Assembly (NCBI RefSeq): GCF_027886475.1
Contig: NZ_CP115670.1
Span: 992,001 to 1,056,000 of the forward strand
Source of the DNA: Corynebacterium sp. SCR221107
GTDB lineage: Bacteria; Actinomycetota; Actinomycetes; Mycobacteriales; Mycobacteriaceae
DNA: 64,000 nucleotides
Reading direction: 5' to 3'
Position 1 is the first letter of the stretch. Every line of letters begins with the position of its first letter. The translations under genes and the position numbers were made by a program. The notes under the pieces were generated by a model. That model saw nothing but the letters and a program-made list of their open reading frames with translations. It was not told the DNA's origin and ran no database searches. This document shows positions 17,681 to 28,409 of the stretch, piece after piece.

Positions 17681-18520
17681 ATGTCGAAGAAGAAGCCGCG
17701 TCCTACTCCAGTCCCCGCCCCAATAATCCCCAAGCTCATTGATGCCCACACCCACATAGCTTCGTGTGGAGCACGCGAGGCCGTAGAAGTATCGGCCCTC
17801 GTCGGCCGTGCAGTTGATGCCGGAGTGGAATTGATCTGCACTGTTGGTGACGGTCTAGCTGAAGCAGAGCTCGCTCTCTCTGCCGCGCACATGGATGAAA
17901 GAGTCTATGCTGCATGCGCCATTCATCCAACCAAGTCGAATGAGCTTGACGCAACGGCGCGGGCACGGCTGAGGGAATTGGCGAATGATACTCGGTGCGT
18001 CGCAATCGGTGAAACAGGTCTCGATACCTATTGGATTAAGCACGATCCGGAAAACACAGCGGATTTAGATACTCAAATTGAAGCGCTCATCTGGCATGCG
18101 CAACTGGCAGTTGACTCTGGGAAAACGTTGATGATTCACAATCGGGAGGCCGATGAGGAGCTGATGCGCGTGCTTGCAGAAGTTCCACAGCCGAAAAGCA
18201 TTGTCCTGCACTGCTTCTCCTCACCGATAGAGGTGGCAAAGCAGGCGCTGGAGCGGGGGTATGTGCTTAGTTTTGCCGGAAACGTCACCTTCAAACGTAA
18301 CGAAGAATTGCGGGAGGCGGCCCGCATCGCTCCTATTGAACAGATTTTTATTGAGACCGATGCTCCTTATATGACCCCTGAGCCATTTCGGGGTGCTCGA
18401 AATGAGTCGAGCTTAATCGGGCATACAGCGACGTGCATTGCTCAAGTGCGCGGCATTGCGGTCGAGGAATTAGCTGAGGCAACGTTCAGAAACTTTCAGC
18501 GCATTTACCTTGACAAGTAG
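17681..18520 (+). CDS. tatD: TatD-family metal-dependent DNase
   Basis: 279 aa amidohydrolase-fold nuclease. Metal ligands are visible: H in LIDAHTHIA (about 21-24), E in VAIGETGLD (about 109), H in MIHNREAD (about 152), H in IVLHCFSS (about 178), D in ETDAPYMTPE (about 226). The family has 3'-5' exonuclease and repair activity. Order metG-tatD-rpf2-rsmA-ispE is conserved in actinobacteria, although here a small GNAT gene is inserted on the opposite strand. ATG start without a strong ribosome site. Confidence 0.92.
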   Translation: MSKKKPRPTPVPAPIIPKLIDAHTHIASCGAREAVEVSALVGRAVDAGVELICTVGDGLAEAELALSAAHMDERVYAACAIHPTKSNELDATARARLRELANDTRCVAIGETGLDTYWIKHDPENTADLDTQIEALIWHAQLAVDSGKTLMIHNREADEELMRVLAEVPQPKSIVLHCFSSPIEVAKQALERGYVLSFAGNVTFKRNEELREAARIAPIEQIFIETDAPYMTPEPFRGARNESSLIGHTATCIAQVRGIAVEELAEATFRNFQRIYLDK

Positions 18521-20017
<1,497 letters not shown>

Positions 20018-20130
20018 TCTTAGCTGATAGAAAACAACCCTTGGCGTCGGAGAGCGATGCCATGCCAACCGCGGCAAAGGGGAAAGTAGGAAAGACGACA
20101 CGGTTTCTTCCTTGTGCTGCGAGCCATTCC

Positions 20131-20181
20131 AACCTCTAGCGGGCCCCGATGGATTAATCCAAGGGCCGCTGGAGGTTTTTT
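20131..20181 (+). terminator. Rho-independent terminator after rpf2
   Basis: AACCTCTAGCGGGCCC (20131-20146) pairs with GGGCCGCTGGAGGTT (20163-20177) with one bulge and one wobble, and is followed by a T6 run. Loop of about 16 bases. A strong intrinsic terminator between rpf2 and rsmA. Confidence 0.85.
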
Positions 20182-20251
20182 GCAGCTTCGTTTCGAGGTG
20201 TTTTAGCTGCAGTTCGAGGTTGAATGGGTGGGGAAGGTAGATTGTTAGACT

Positions 20252-21124
20252 ATGGGAAATCTGCGTGCGCAACTCTTGGGTCCGGCCGAAATTCGTACCC
20301 TTGCGGAAAAACTGGATGTTTCGCCGACAAAGAAGCTGGGGCAAAACTTCGTTCATGACCCCAACACGGTGCGCATGATTGTTGCAGCGGCTGAATTAGA
20401 TTCGTCTGATCACGTCATCGAAGTCGGCCCAGGTCTGGGATCGTTGACATTGGCCTTGGTAGATACTGTTGAAAAGGTAACAGCCGTGGAGATCGATCCG
20501 CGATTGGCCAAGCAATTACCGCATACTGTTGCCGAACGCGCTCCGGAATTTGCCGATCGCCTAACGATTATTCAGCGCGATGCACTTCTGATAACACCGG
20601 AAGACCTAAATCAGCCCACAGCGCTTGTCGCCAATCTTCCCTATAATGTCTCGGTTCCAGTACTCTTGCACCTGCTGGCTACGTTTCCGACGATTCGGAG
20701 GGTACTTGTCATGGTTCAGGCGGAAGTTGCCGATCGGCTCGCTGCAGCTCCTGGAAACAAGGTTTATGGTGTCCCGAGCGTAAAAGCCAGCTTTTATGGC
20801 AACGTCAGGCGTGCGGGTTCAATCGGAAAGAATGTATTCTGGCCAGCGCCGAAGATAGAGTCTGGGCTCGTGCGCATTGACTGCTTTGATCCCGTCAGCG
20901 CACCTTGGCCGATTACTGAACAAACTCGGAAACAAGTCTTTCCTCTTGTGGATGCTGCATTCGCACAACGCCGGAAGACGCTCAGAGCAGCACTTTCTGG
21001 CGTATTCGGTTCCGGACAAGTTGCGGAAGAGGCACTACGGGCAGCGGGAATTGAACCAACGCTTCGTGGAGAGAAACTCGATATCACGGACTTTGTCCGC
21101 TTAGCAGGAGTAACCAATGCCTAG
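20252..21124 (+). CDS. rsmA: 16S rRNA dimethyladenosine transferase RsmA (KsgA)
   Basis: 290 aa. KsgA dimethylates A1518 and A1519 of 16S rRNA, a late checkpoint in small-subunit assembly. Seen: [14 protein letters not shown] (about 29-42), the SAM loop [15 protein letters not shown] (about 57-71), VEIDPRLA (about 81), RDAL (about 110) and catalytic [11 protein letters not shown] (about 128-138). The C-terminal domain carries the usual F-A-Q-R-R-K-T-L-R (about 232-240). The 3' end overlaps ispE by 8 bases. Confidence 0.96.
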   Translation: MGNLRAQLLGPAEIRTLAEKLDVSPTKKLGQNFVHDPNTVRMIVAAAELDSSDHVIEVGPGLGSLTLALVDTVEKVTAVEIDPRLAKQLPHTVAERAPEFADRLTIIQRDALLITPEDLNQPTALVANLPYNVSVPVLLHLLATFPTIRRVLVMVQAEVADRLAAAPGNKVYGVPSVKASFYGNVRRAGSIGKNVFWPAPKIESGLVRIDCFDPVSAPWPITEQTRKQVFPLVDAAFAQRRKTLRAALSGVFGSGQVAEEALRAAGIEPTLRGEKLDITDFVRLAGVTNA

Positions 21125-22085
21125 ACAGACTCTTGAGGATCAACGAGGCCTTCGCACCGTCACGGCGACGGCCCATTCGAAGGTCAATCTTCATCTCGGT
21201 GTGGGGCCGGTTCGTGAGGATGGATATCACGAATTGGTGACAATTTTCCAGGCGCTGAGTCTTCACGACGAAATCATCCTACGCGAAGTTGACCAGGACC
21301 CCCGCCAGGTCGCAGGGCAGGAGTCAATCATCGCCGGGTTCGAGGTCAACGGGAATCCATCGGTCCCCACTGATTCCAGCAATCTTGCATGGCGCGCGAT
21401 TGATAAACTTTATGCGTGGCACAGGGCGCATGGGGGGAAGCAACTTTTACCCGTCACTCTGGAGCTAAACAAGGGAATTCCAGCGGCTGGGGGCATGGCC
21501 GGTGGCTCTGCAGATGCTGCCGCTGCATTGCGTGCGTTTAATGCGCTGCTGCCTCATCCAGCCTCGGAAGAGGTCCTGCTTGAACTATCCGCCGAGCTAG
21601 GCTCGGACGTTCCATTCACTTTAAGCGGAGGTACTCAGCGAGGCACTGGCCGGGGTGAAAACCTGACTCCCGTTATTTCTACCGGCACCTACCACTGGGC
21701 ATTGGCGTTTGCCAAAGAAGGACTTTCGACCCCAGCGGTTTTTGCCAAACTGGATACGATGCAGCGGTCATCGCATCTTGATACTCGGGAACTTGCCCTA
21801 GCCCTGCGAAGTGGGGATGTACATGAAGTTGCGGCGAATTTGCACAACGATATGCAAGCAGCAGCCCTATCTATGCGTCCATCCTTGCGTACTACGCTGG
21901 AGCGCGGTCAACGAGCTGGCGCATTGCGAGGAATAGTCTCCGGCTCTGGTCCCACCTGTGCTTTTCTGTGTGAAGATGCCCTTATAGCACAGGAAGTAGC
22001 CGCCGAACTAGGCCTTTATGGGGCAGTAGCCGTGGCGAGCGGTCCAGCGCCTGGGGCTCAATTAAGCAACCTTGGGCAAGCATAG
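21117..22085 (+). CDS. ispE: 4-diphosphocytidyl-2-C-methyl-D-erythritol kinase IspE
   Basis: 322 aa GHMP kinase of the MEP isoprenoid pathway, phosphorylating CDP-ME to CDP-ME-2-phosphate. Seen: [22 protein letters not shown] (split motif at about 20-41), the ATP loop [17 protein letters not shown] (about 121-137), SELGSDVPF (about 160), and [11 protein letters not shown] (about 277). Its ATG lies inside rsmA (8-base overlap), so translation is probably coupled. The rsmA-ispE-ABC-F order is a standard actinobacterial arrangement. Confidence 0.95.
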   Translation: MPRQTLEDQRGLRTVTATAHSKVNLHLGVGPVREDGYHELVTIFQALSLHDEIILREVDQDPRQVAGQESIIAGFEVNGNPSVPTDSSNLAWRAIDKLYAWHRAHGGKQLLPVTLELNKGIPAAGGMAGGSADAAAALRAFNALLPHPASEEVLLELSAELGSDVPFTLSGGTQRGTGRGENLTPVISTGTYHWALAFAKEGLSTPAVFAKLDTMQRSSHLDTRELALALRSGDVHEVAANLHNDMQAAALSMRPSLRTTLERGQRAGALRGIVSGSGPTCAFLCEDALIAQEVAAELGLYGAVAVASGPAPGAQLSNLGQA

Positions 22086-22173
22086 GTGACAAAGGGCTCA
22101 ATCATTCGTCCTGCCTCAGCCCTGACCTAGACTGATACGTTCATGTGAACCTTGACGGGAAAGAAAATCTTTA

Positions 22174-24009
22174 GTGGCAAATCTCATTAACTTGGAATCC
22201 GTCAGCAAGTCTTTTGGACTCAAGACTCTGCTCGACAACGTAAGTCTCGGAGTTCAGACTGGGGATCGAATCGGGGTAGTTGGACTCAACGGTGGTGGTA
22301 AGACTACTTTGCTTGAAGTTCTCACGGGCATTGAAATACCCGATTCGGGGCGTGTGAGCCACAATTCCTCACTCAAGATGGCTGTCGTGACGCAACGGGC
22401 AGAATTGAACCCTGAGGCAACGGTCGCTGAGGTGGTACTTGCGCCCCTAGGCTTGGAAACGTACGAGTGGGCATCCAACTCTAAGGTTCGCGAGGTACTT
22501 GGGGGATTGGGCATCGTTGATCTTGGTCTAGACTCAAAAGTCGGGCAGCTTTCCGGCGGAGAGCGCAGGAGGACAAATCTTGCTGCTGCGCTGGTCCAAG
22601 ATCTTGACTTGGTCGTGCTCGATGAGCCGACCAACCACCTTGATGTCGAAGGCGTTCAATGGCTGGCCCAGCATTTGCTTTCCCGCAAGCTGGCGATAGT
22701 CGTTGTCACCCACGACCGTTGGTTCCTTGACACTGTAGCTACGCGAACGTGGGAGGTACACGACGGGCAGGTTGACTCCTACGAAGGCGGCTACAATGAC
22801 TGGATTTTCGCTAGGGCGGAGCGTGCCCGACAGGCCGATGCGATGGAACAGCGTCGGCAGAATTTAGCGCGAAAAGAACTCGCTTGGTTAAGGCGTGGCG
22901 CCCCGGCCCGAACCTCAAAACCGCGTTATCGCATTGAAGCTGCCGAAGCCCTGATTGCCGACGTGCCAGAGCCACGAAACAAGGTCGAACTCATGGCCTT
23001 TGCCAAGCAACGTCAGGGCAAGGTCGTGGTGGAACTGGAAAACGCACGAATCGAGACCCCCGATGGTCGTTTATTGGTCGATGACCTGACATGGCGGCTC
23101 GCTCCAGGCGAAAGAATCGGTTTGGTGGGCGTCAACGGATCTGGCAAGACGACGTTGCTTCGCGCCTTGGCAGGTGCCTATCCTCTAGCTGCTGGAAGGC
23201 GTATCGAAGGGCGTACCGTTCGCATGGGCTGGCTGCGGCAGGAACTTGACGATCTTGATCCTTCCCTGCGCCTCCTCGATGCTGTTGAGGAGGTAGCTAC
23301 CTATGTGCAGCTTGGCAAGAAGGAGCTTTCAGCATCGCAGCTGGCAGAACGCCTCGGATTCTCAGCAAAGCGTCAGCGAACTCCCGTGGGGGATCTCTCA
23401 GGTGGCGAGCGTCGTCGATTGCAGTTGACCCGAGTGCTCATGAGTGAGCCCAATTTCCTTTTGCTCGACGAACCAACGAATGACCTCGACATAGATACCC
23501 TCCAAGAGCTTGAATCTCTCCTCGACTCGTGGGCTGGAACAATGGTAGTCATTTCACACGATCGCTATCTCATTGAACGCATCGCTGATTCCACATGGGC
23601 GCTGTTCGGCGATGGCAAGTTGAGCAATTTGCCGGGTGGCATCGAAGAGTATCTTTCGCGTCGGGCGCAGTTGACGGCGGGCAAAGACCAAGGTGTATTG
23701 GACCTCGGAACCGCTGGTGGGATAGAGGAAAAGGCCACAAACAACCAAAATGCGGGATCAAAGGTTCACACTTCATCACTCTCGAATCAGCAGATCCGTG
23801 AAATCAATAAGCAGATGACTGCGTTGGAACGCAAGATGGCGAAACTGGATCCGCAGATAGTCCAACTCAATGAGGAGATGGCGCAAGCAGCTGCTGTTGT
23901 GGACACAGCGGCCCTGGTGGACCTAGATAAAAAGCTTAAGGCGCTTCAAGGTGAGCGCGAGGAGCTGGAGATGCAATGGCTAGAATTGGGAGAACAACTC
24001 GAAAGTTAG
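22174..24009 (+). CDS. ABC-F family ATPase (Uup-like)
   Basis: 611 aa with two ABC domains and no membrane segment. Domain 1: Walker A GLNGGGKTT (about 38-46), signature LSGGERRR (about 125), Walker B LVVLDEPTNHLD (about 148). Domain 2: GVNGSGKTT (about 323), LSGGERRRLQL (about 408), LLLDEPTNDLD (about 428). The C-terminal coiled coil (about 540-611) is rich in K/E/L. ABC-F proteins act on ribosomes as translation factors or antibiotic-resistance proteins; Uup/EttA-type housekeeping use is more likely here. GTG start. The last 34 bases overlap the next gene. Confidence 0.93.
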   Translation: MANLINLESVSKSFGLKTLLDNVSLGVQTGDRIGVVGLNGGGKTTLLEVLTGIEIPDSGRVSHNSSLKMAVVTQRAELNPEATVAEVVLAPLGLETYEWASNSKVREVLGGLGIVDLGLDSKVGQLSGGERRRTNLAAALVQDLDLVVLDEPTNHLDVEGVQWLAQHLLSRKLAIVVVTHDRWFLDTVATRTWEVHDGQVDSYEGGYNDWIFARAERARQADAMEQRRQNLARKELAWLRRGAPARTSKPRYRIEAAEALIADVPEPRNKVELMAFAKQRQGKVVVELENARIETPDGRLLVDDLTWRLAPGERIGLVGVNGSGKTTLLRALAGAYPLAAGRRIEGRTVRMGWLRQELDDLDPSLRLLDAVEEVATYVQLGKKELSASQLAERLGFSAKRQRTPVGDLSGGERRRLQLTRVLMSEPNFLLLDEPTNDLDIDTLQELESLLDSWAGTMVVISHDRYLIERIADSTWALFGDGKLSNLPGGIEEYLSRRAQLTAGKDQGVLDLGTAGGIEEKATNNQNAGSKVHTSSLSNQQIREINKQMTALERKMAKLDPQIVQLNEEMAQAAAVVDTAALVDLDKKLKALQGEREELEMQWLELGEQLES

Positions 24010-25694
24010 GCGAGCCAGTACGGGTTTTCGCCCGCCTTCACCTTTGGGGTTTGGTTGGTGCGTTCTTCATGTACATCATGGGGACGACTCCATCACTTCT
24101 CCCGCGCTCATGGTTTTACCAAGCGGTGATTTCAGGGATCGCAGCAGCACTCGGCTATCTATTGGGACTTGGCTTGCACTGGGTCTTTTGCCGTTATGTT
24201 CGTGCTCGCGTCAAATGGCTCAATTCTGATCATTGCTCGCCAACAACCGTTTCTTTGGTGCGCCGTGCCATCATAGGTGTCGGCAGTATTTGGGTCTTGG
24301 CGGTGATCGTCTTTTCCCGACGGTGGCAAGAAAAACTCTCCGCGCTCGCTGGAACGCGACCAATGGATCTTTGGGAATTTTTGCTCATGATTCCGATGTC
24401 GGTGCTGATCTTTGGTGCTGTCATGGTTGTGGCTCGCTTCCTTCGCCGAAGCGCTGACTCTTTGGATCGCCACTTTCCCCACCGCGTGCGCCCAATGACC
24501 CGGACAGTGATGTCGTGGGGCTTTGTACTCCTGCTTTTTGCCTGGTTTTTTCATAATGCCGTTCCTGGCGCCATTGTTGGTGTGGGGGAGAGGTTTTATA
24601 CAGCGCAAAACCGAAACCCCGACCCGCAAATGTCGGCGCCTGTACTGGCTGAAAGGTCGGGATCTCCCTACTCAGAAGTGGATTTCGAAGGTGTGGGATT
24701 TTATGGTTCACGTTTCGTTTCTGGCGGCGCCACGGCACAACAGCTCACCGAGGCTACCGGACGTCCCGCGAAAGAACCAATTCGGGTCTATGCAGGTCTC
24801 GGTAATGCGACCGATACAGATGAGCGTGGTCAACTCATTATTCGTGAGCTTGAGCGCACTGGTGCCCAAGACCGCAAGGCGATGCTCTTGTTGATGACGA
24901 CCGGGACTGGATGGGTCTCCGATTATGCGACGCAGGGATTTGAGTTGCTTTACGACGGCGACACTGCAATCGCCGCAGGGCAGTATTCGGCATTGCCTTC
25001 GGCACTGGATTTTCTTGGTGGTGCGGAAAATGTCTTAAACGCCGGTAAACAGCTCTTGGACCCCATCATTAGCTGGTGGAACTCGTTGCCTGAAGAGCGC
25101 CGTCCGAAACTCTATCTGTATGGCGAATCGCTAGGAACCACAGGCGTCGAGGGTGCCTTTTCTGGTTTACGCGACATCGCGAATTCCGTTGACGGGATCT
25201 TGCTGACAGGTCCTCCTCATTTCAACCCTTTGCGCTCGCAAATAGTCGAACGCCGGGATCCCGGAACCACGGAAACTGACCCAGAATACTCAGAGGGGAT
25301 GCTCGTTCGTTTTGCCAACGATGTGGATGACATCAACGATTGGGTAACCGAACCGCAGCCAGATTGGGGACCAGCGCGGATACTCTATGTGCAGCACCCG
25401 TCGGATCCAGTGGCATGGTGGAGCCCGGAAATGATATTTAGAGAACCTGACTGGTTGAAAGAACCGGCGCCGGCGGGGCATGAGCGCGCGATGACCTGGA
25501 TGCCTGTTATTTCCTTCTTGCAGGTCTCGGCGGATTTGCCGGTGGCTGCAAACGCCCCCATCGATTTCGGGCACAATTACGGTTCGTCCGTCTTGCCCGG
25601 TTTTGCAGCGATAGCTGGCATGACCTTAAGTTCAAACGAACTGGCTGAGCTCGATGCACAACTGGTAGCCATAAGAGGCAATCGCCCAAAGTAG
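23976..25694 (+). CDS. Membrane alpha/beta-hydrolase (PF10081-type)
   Basis: 572 aa. Four or five N-terminal membrane helices (about 20-38, 44-68, 90-112, 135-155, 175-200) are followed by a large soluble alpha/beta-hydrolase domain with nucleophile elbow LYGESLGTTG (Ser at about 382). Downstream segments QHPSDPVAWW (about 468) and DFGHNYG (about 529) could supply Asp and His. This matches the actinobacterial Abhydrolase_9 family with its N-terminal membrane domain. Substrate unknown; a lipid or envelope ester is a guess. The start overlaps the ABC-F gene by 34 bases, implying coupling. Confidence 0.8.
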   Translation: MARIGRTTRKLGEPVRVFARLHLWGLVGAFFMYIMGTTPSLLPRSWFYQAVISGIAAALGYLLGLGLHWVFCRYVRARVKWLNSDHCSPTTVSLVRRAIIGVGSIWVLAVIVFSRRWQEKLSALAGTRPMDLWEFLLMIPMSVLIFGAVMVVARFLRRSADSLDRHFPHRVRPMTRTVMSWGFVLLLFAWFFHNAVPGAIVGVGERFYTAQNRNPDPQMSAPVLAERSGSPYSEVDFEGVGFYGSRFVSGGATAQQLTEATGRPAKEPIRVYAGLGNATDTDERGQLIIRELERTGAQDRKAMLLLMTTGTGWVSDYATQGFELLYDGDTAIAAGQYSALPSALDFLGGAENVLNAGKQLLDPIISWWNSLPEERRPKLYLYGESLGTTGVEGAFSGLRDIANSVDGILLTGPPHFNPLRSQIVERRDPGTTETDPEYSEGMLVRFANDVDDINDWVTEPQPDWGPARILYVQHPSDPVAWWSPEMIFREPDWLKEPAPAGHERAMTWMPVISFLQVSADLPVAANAPIDFGHNYGSSVLPGFAAIAGMTLSSNELAELDAQLVAIRGNRPK

Positions 25695-25711
25695 TTTCTA
25701 ATTCTGCAAAT

Positions 25712-25766
25712 AATCCCGCATCCTCAGACACGACTTGCCATGAGATGATGCGGGATTGCAGTTTTT
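25712..25766. terminator. Bidirectional terminator hairpin
   Basis: Perfect 11-bp arms AATCCCGCATC (25712-25722) and GATGCGGGATT (25747-25757), followed by GCAGTTTTTC on the plus strand. It sits between convergent genes ending at 25694 and 25767, so it can stop transcription from both sides. Confidence 0.8.
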
Positions 25767-26096
25767 CTAGGACTCCTCTACCTGGAACTCTGCCATCTTA
25801 TCCCATTCAGTCTTTCCTGGAATGAGAGTGTTAATGATCGAAGGGGTCTTGAGCAAGTATGCAGGCATTTCCTCGCAGGCGCGCTTGAAGTGGTCGGACG
25901 AAACGTGAGCTTCAGCGGCATCATCCTGGAAGGATTCGATCAAAAGGAACTCTTGGGGATTGGCTGGATCCTGGTACCAATCAAAGAAAATGTTTCCTTC
26001 TTCCTGCCGTGTTGCTTGGGTGAACCAATCGACATCTTGAAGGAACGTATCCACGTATTCTGGCTTGACCTGGTATTTTACATTGATCAAAATCAT
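25767..26096 (-). CDS. Antibiotic biosynthesis monooxygenase (ABM) domain protein
   Basis: 109 aa, a single ferredoxin-like ABM domain of the YgiN/putative quinol monooxygenase type: VKYQVKPEYVDTFLQDVDWF (about 6-25), EEGNIFFDWYQDPANPQEFLLIESF (about 32-56), HVSSDHFKRACEEMP (about 64-78). Such small dimeric proteins oxidise quinols or degrade haem-like substrates; the substrate here is unknown. Single gene, convergent with the hydrolase gene and divergent from ppk2. ATG start. Confidence 0.85.
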   Translation of the reverse strand: MILINVKYQVKPEYVDTFLQDVDWFTQATRQEEGNIFFDWYQDPANPQEFLLIESFQDDAAEAHVSSDHFKRACEEMPAYLLKTPSIINTLIPGKTEWDKMAEFQVEES

Positions 26097-26309
26097 GTAG
26101 TCGACTCTACCGTTTCGATGTTAGTGTGGGCTAAACTTGCAGCTAAGACCGCTGCGGGAAATCCGTGAAGGCGGAATTGACGTCGCCACTCGTGGTGCCG
26201 TAGATGGCGGCCTAACAAAGATTGCAGATCCAAGGAGATAACTAACAATTGGGGGTTTTATGCGTGGAGCGTTCTTTTTCTTGACCAAAAGCCAGTAAAT
26301 TGAAATGTT

Positions 26310-27242
26310 ATGGGCAAAAAGGACAAGGATTTTCAGGGGATAGCTTACTCTGCTGGGGGATTCGGTGGTGATGACCTGGCGGTGAAGCCACCAAAGCTTT
26401 CCAAGGAGGCATACGAGGCAGAACTCAAGCGTTTGCAGGCTGAACTCGTCGACATGCAGCAATGGGTAGTAGAGACTGGCGCTCGTGTTGTTGTGGTGAT
26501 GGAAGGGCGTGACGCAGCCGGTAAGGGCTCAGCTATCAAGCGAATCACTCAGTATCTGAACCCGCGAACCTGCCGGATCGAGGCGCTGCCTGCTCCCAAC
26601 TCTCGTGAACAAGGCCAGTGGTACTTCCAGCGCTATGTTGAGAAGTTGCCTACTGCAGGTGAAATCGTCATCTTCGATAGGTCTTGGTATAACCGTGCCG
26701 GCGTCGAACGGGTTATGGGCTTTTGTACTTCGCAAGAGTATCGTCGCTTCCTGCATCAAGCACCAATCTTTGAGCGGCTATTGGTAGAAGACGGAATCAT
26801 GTTGCGGAAGTATTGGTTCTCCGTTTCTGACGAAGAACAAATTGCACGATTTAAGTCGCGCCGAAACGACCCGCTTCGTCGTTGGAAGCTTTCCCCAATG
26901 GATCTTCAGTCCATCACTCGCTGGGAGGATTATTCCCGCGCCAAGGACGAGATGTTCATCCACACCGACATTCCTTCTGCGCCGTGGTACACGGTGGAGT
27001 CTGAGGACAAGAAGCGTTCGCGAATCAACGTGATCAGCCACCTTTTGTCCACGATTCCCTACACACGTATCGATCGTGAACTGCCTGAGATCCCTGAGCG
27101 ACCCCAATCTGCTCGCGACTATCAGCGTCCCCCGCGCGAGGATTTCCGCTATGTGCCGGATGTAGCCGCCCACCTTGAGAAGGCCTCGATTGAGGAGTCT
27201 TCTAAGAAGGGCAAGAAGCACAAGAAGAAGCACGGAAAGTAG
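26310..27242 (+). CDS. ppk2: Polyphosphate kinase 2 family protein
   Basis: 310 aa. PPK2 proteins transfer phosphate between polyphosphate and nucleoside di- or monophosphates; corynebacteria use them to make polyphosphate or NTPs. Seen: Walker A EGRDAAGKGSAIKR (about 71-84), PNSREQGQWYFQRY (about 97-110), Walker B IFDRSWYNRAGVERVMGFC (about 122-140) and the lid region RRNDPLRRWKLSP (about 187-199). The C-terminus is a lysine-rich tail (KKGKKHKKKHGK), which could bind polyphosphate. Monocistronic, with a hairpin after it. Confidence 0.94.
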   Translation: MGKKDKDFQGIAYSAGGFGGDDLAVKPPKLSKEAYEAELKRLQAELVDMQQWVVETGARVVVVMEGRDAAGKGSAIKRITQYLNPRTCRIEALPAPNSREQGQWYFQRYVEKLPTAGEIVIFDRSWYNRAGVERVMGFCTSQEYRRFLHQAPIFERLLVEDGIMLRKYWFSVSDEEQIARFKSRRNDPLRRWKLSPMDLQSITRWEDYSRAKDEMFIHTDIPSAPWYTVESEDKKRSRINVISHLLSTIPYTRIDRELPEIPERPQSARDYQRPPREDFRYVPDVAAHLEKASIEESSKKGKKHKKKHGK

Positions 27243-27292
27243 TCAACCGCTTCGCCTTGAGAGCCCTCCTGAGGCAACTAACGTGAACTGAG

Positions 27293-27339
27293 AACACCAG
27301 TAGTTTCCCTTTTACCCAGCCCAGGACACTGCTGGTGTT
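27293..27339. terminator. Hairpin between convergent ppk2 and HAD gene
   Basis: AACACCAGTAG (27293-27303) pairs with CTGCTGGTGTT (27329-27339) with one G-T pair; followed by TTCAC. It lies between the ends of two convergent genes. Confidence 0.65.
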
Positions 27340-27386
27340 TCACTTTGGACTTGAACAATCGTCCTCGCTAGTCCCACTCATGAATG

Positions 27387-28187
27387 CTAGGAGTGCTCGA
27401 GCAATTCTTTGAGCACTGTGACTACCCCGTGGTCTGCATTAGACGGGGCAAGGTGATTTGCGACCTCTTTGACTTTGGGGTGCGCATTCGCCATAGCGTA
27501 TGAGGTGCCAGCGGCCTTGACGAGTTCGTAATCGTTGAGGAAGTCGCCGAAGGCGAGAGTTTCTGTTATCTCGATCCCCATGGTTGCGGCGAGGCGTTCG
27601 AGGGCGATGCCCTTGTTAATATCCGGCTGCATCAAATCGATCCAATGTTTGCCAGAAATTGTGATCGGAAGCCCTCCGGTGCGACCTTCAAGCGCAGGTG
27701 CGCCGACGGTCTCTGCGTCTTGAAAGCAATATATTGCGAGTTTGACCACGTGACTGTCGATAGCTGCATGCAAGTCGTCGGTGATCGTAAGCTTTCTATA
27801 GTAGATATTGCATTCATCAAGAAACTTCTCGTCATGGCGAGAAATGAAGGCGCCATCTGCACGACAAACGACCACACCCCAGTCGATATCTGGGCGTTGC
27901 TCGATGGTTTCGATAATTTCGTGGCAGATTGCTGTATCCACCGTCGTTAGCGAAACGATGTCACCTTCGTGGAAGACCACCGTTCCGTTTTCAGCGATGT
28001 AAGACAAAGGGGATGACGAGCGTTCGAACTGGTGTTGGAGGGTGGCAAGCTGCCGGCCACTGGCAGGGGCGAAAACAACTCCTTGATCGTGAAGCTGGTC
28101 GAGCAATGGCCAGAAATCATCGGGTATGTGGTGGTTTTCGTCGAGCAAGGTGCCGTCCATGTCTGTGACGATCAATCGGTATTTCAT
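27387..28187 (-). CDS. Cof-type HAD phosphatase
   Basis: 266 aa HAD superfamily hydrolase of the Cof/IIB type, acting on phosphorylated sugars or cofactors in the cytosol. Motif I DMDGTLLDENH (about 9-19, nucleophile D9), motif II ASGRQ (about 39-43), IIB cap domain at about 80-185, motif III/IV LAFGDFLNDYELVKAAG (about 213-229) with the conserved D pair and K. ATG start. No neighbour hints at the substrate. Confidence 0.9.
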   Translation of the reverse strand: MKYRLIVTDMDGTLLDENHHIPDDFWPLLDQLHDQGVVFAPASGRQLATLQHQFERSSSPLSYIAENGTVVFHEGDIVSLTTVDTAICHEIIETIEQRPDIDWGVVVCRADGAFISRHDEKFLDECNIYYRKLTITDDLHAAIDSHVVKLAIYCFQDAETVGAPALEGRTGGLPITISGKHWIDLMQPDINKGIALERLAATMGIEITETLAFGDFLNDYELVKAAGTSYAMANAHPKVKEVANHLAPSNADHGVVTVLKELLEHS

Positions 28188-28377
28188 GGCATTACTTCGA
28201 TTCTGCTTAAACCAACGCCGTGATCACTGCAATCACTGCGGAGGGTATTTGTATTTTTGTTTTTATGGCTGAACGCCGCTCGCCGGAGAAAACAGTGATT
28301 TGTAAAAACCCAAGTAAATAGGGATATCTAACACCGCTGTGGTCCTACCCCAGAATAGGGGAAAGTCATTTTCCTGC

Positions 28378-28407
28378 AAAATAGTACGTGATGTGCAACA
28401 CTATTTT
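28378..28407. promoter_or_regulatory. Inverted repeat next to crotonase start
   Basis: AAAATAGT (28378-28385) and ACTATTTT (28400-28407) form perfect 8-bp arms spaced by 14 bases, ending 2 bases before the ATG at 28410. The position suggests an operator overlapping the start site, or a translational hairpin. There is no ribosome site between it and the ATG. Confidence 0.4.
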
Positions 28408-28409
28408 CT

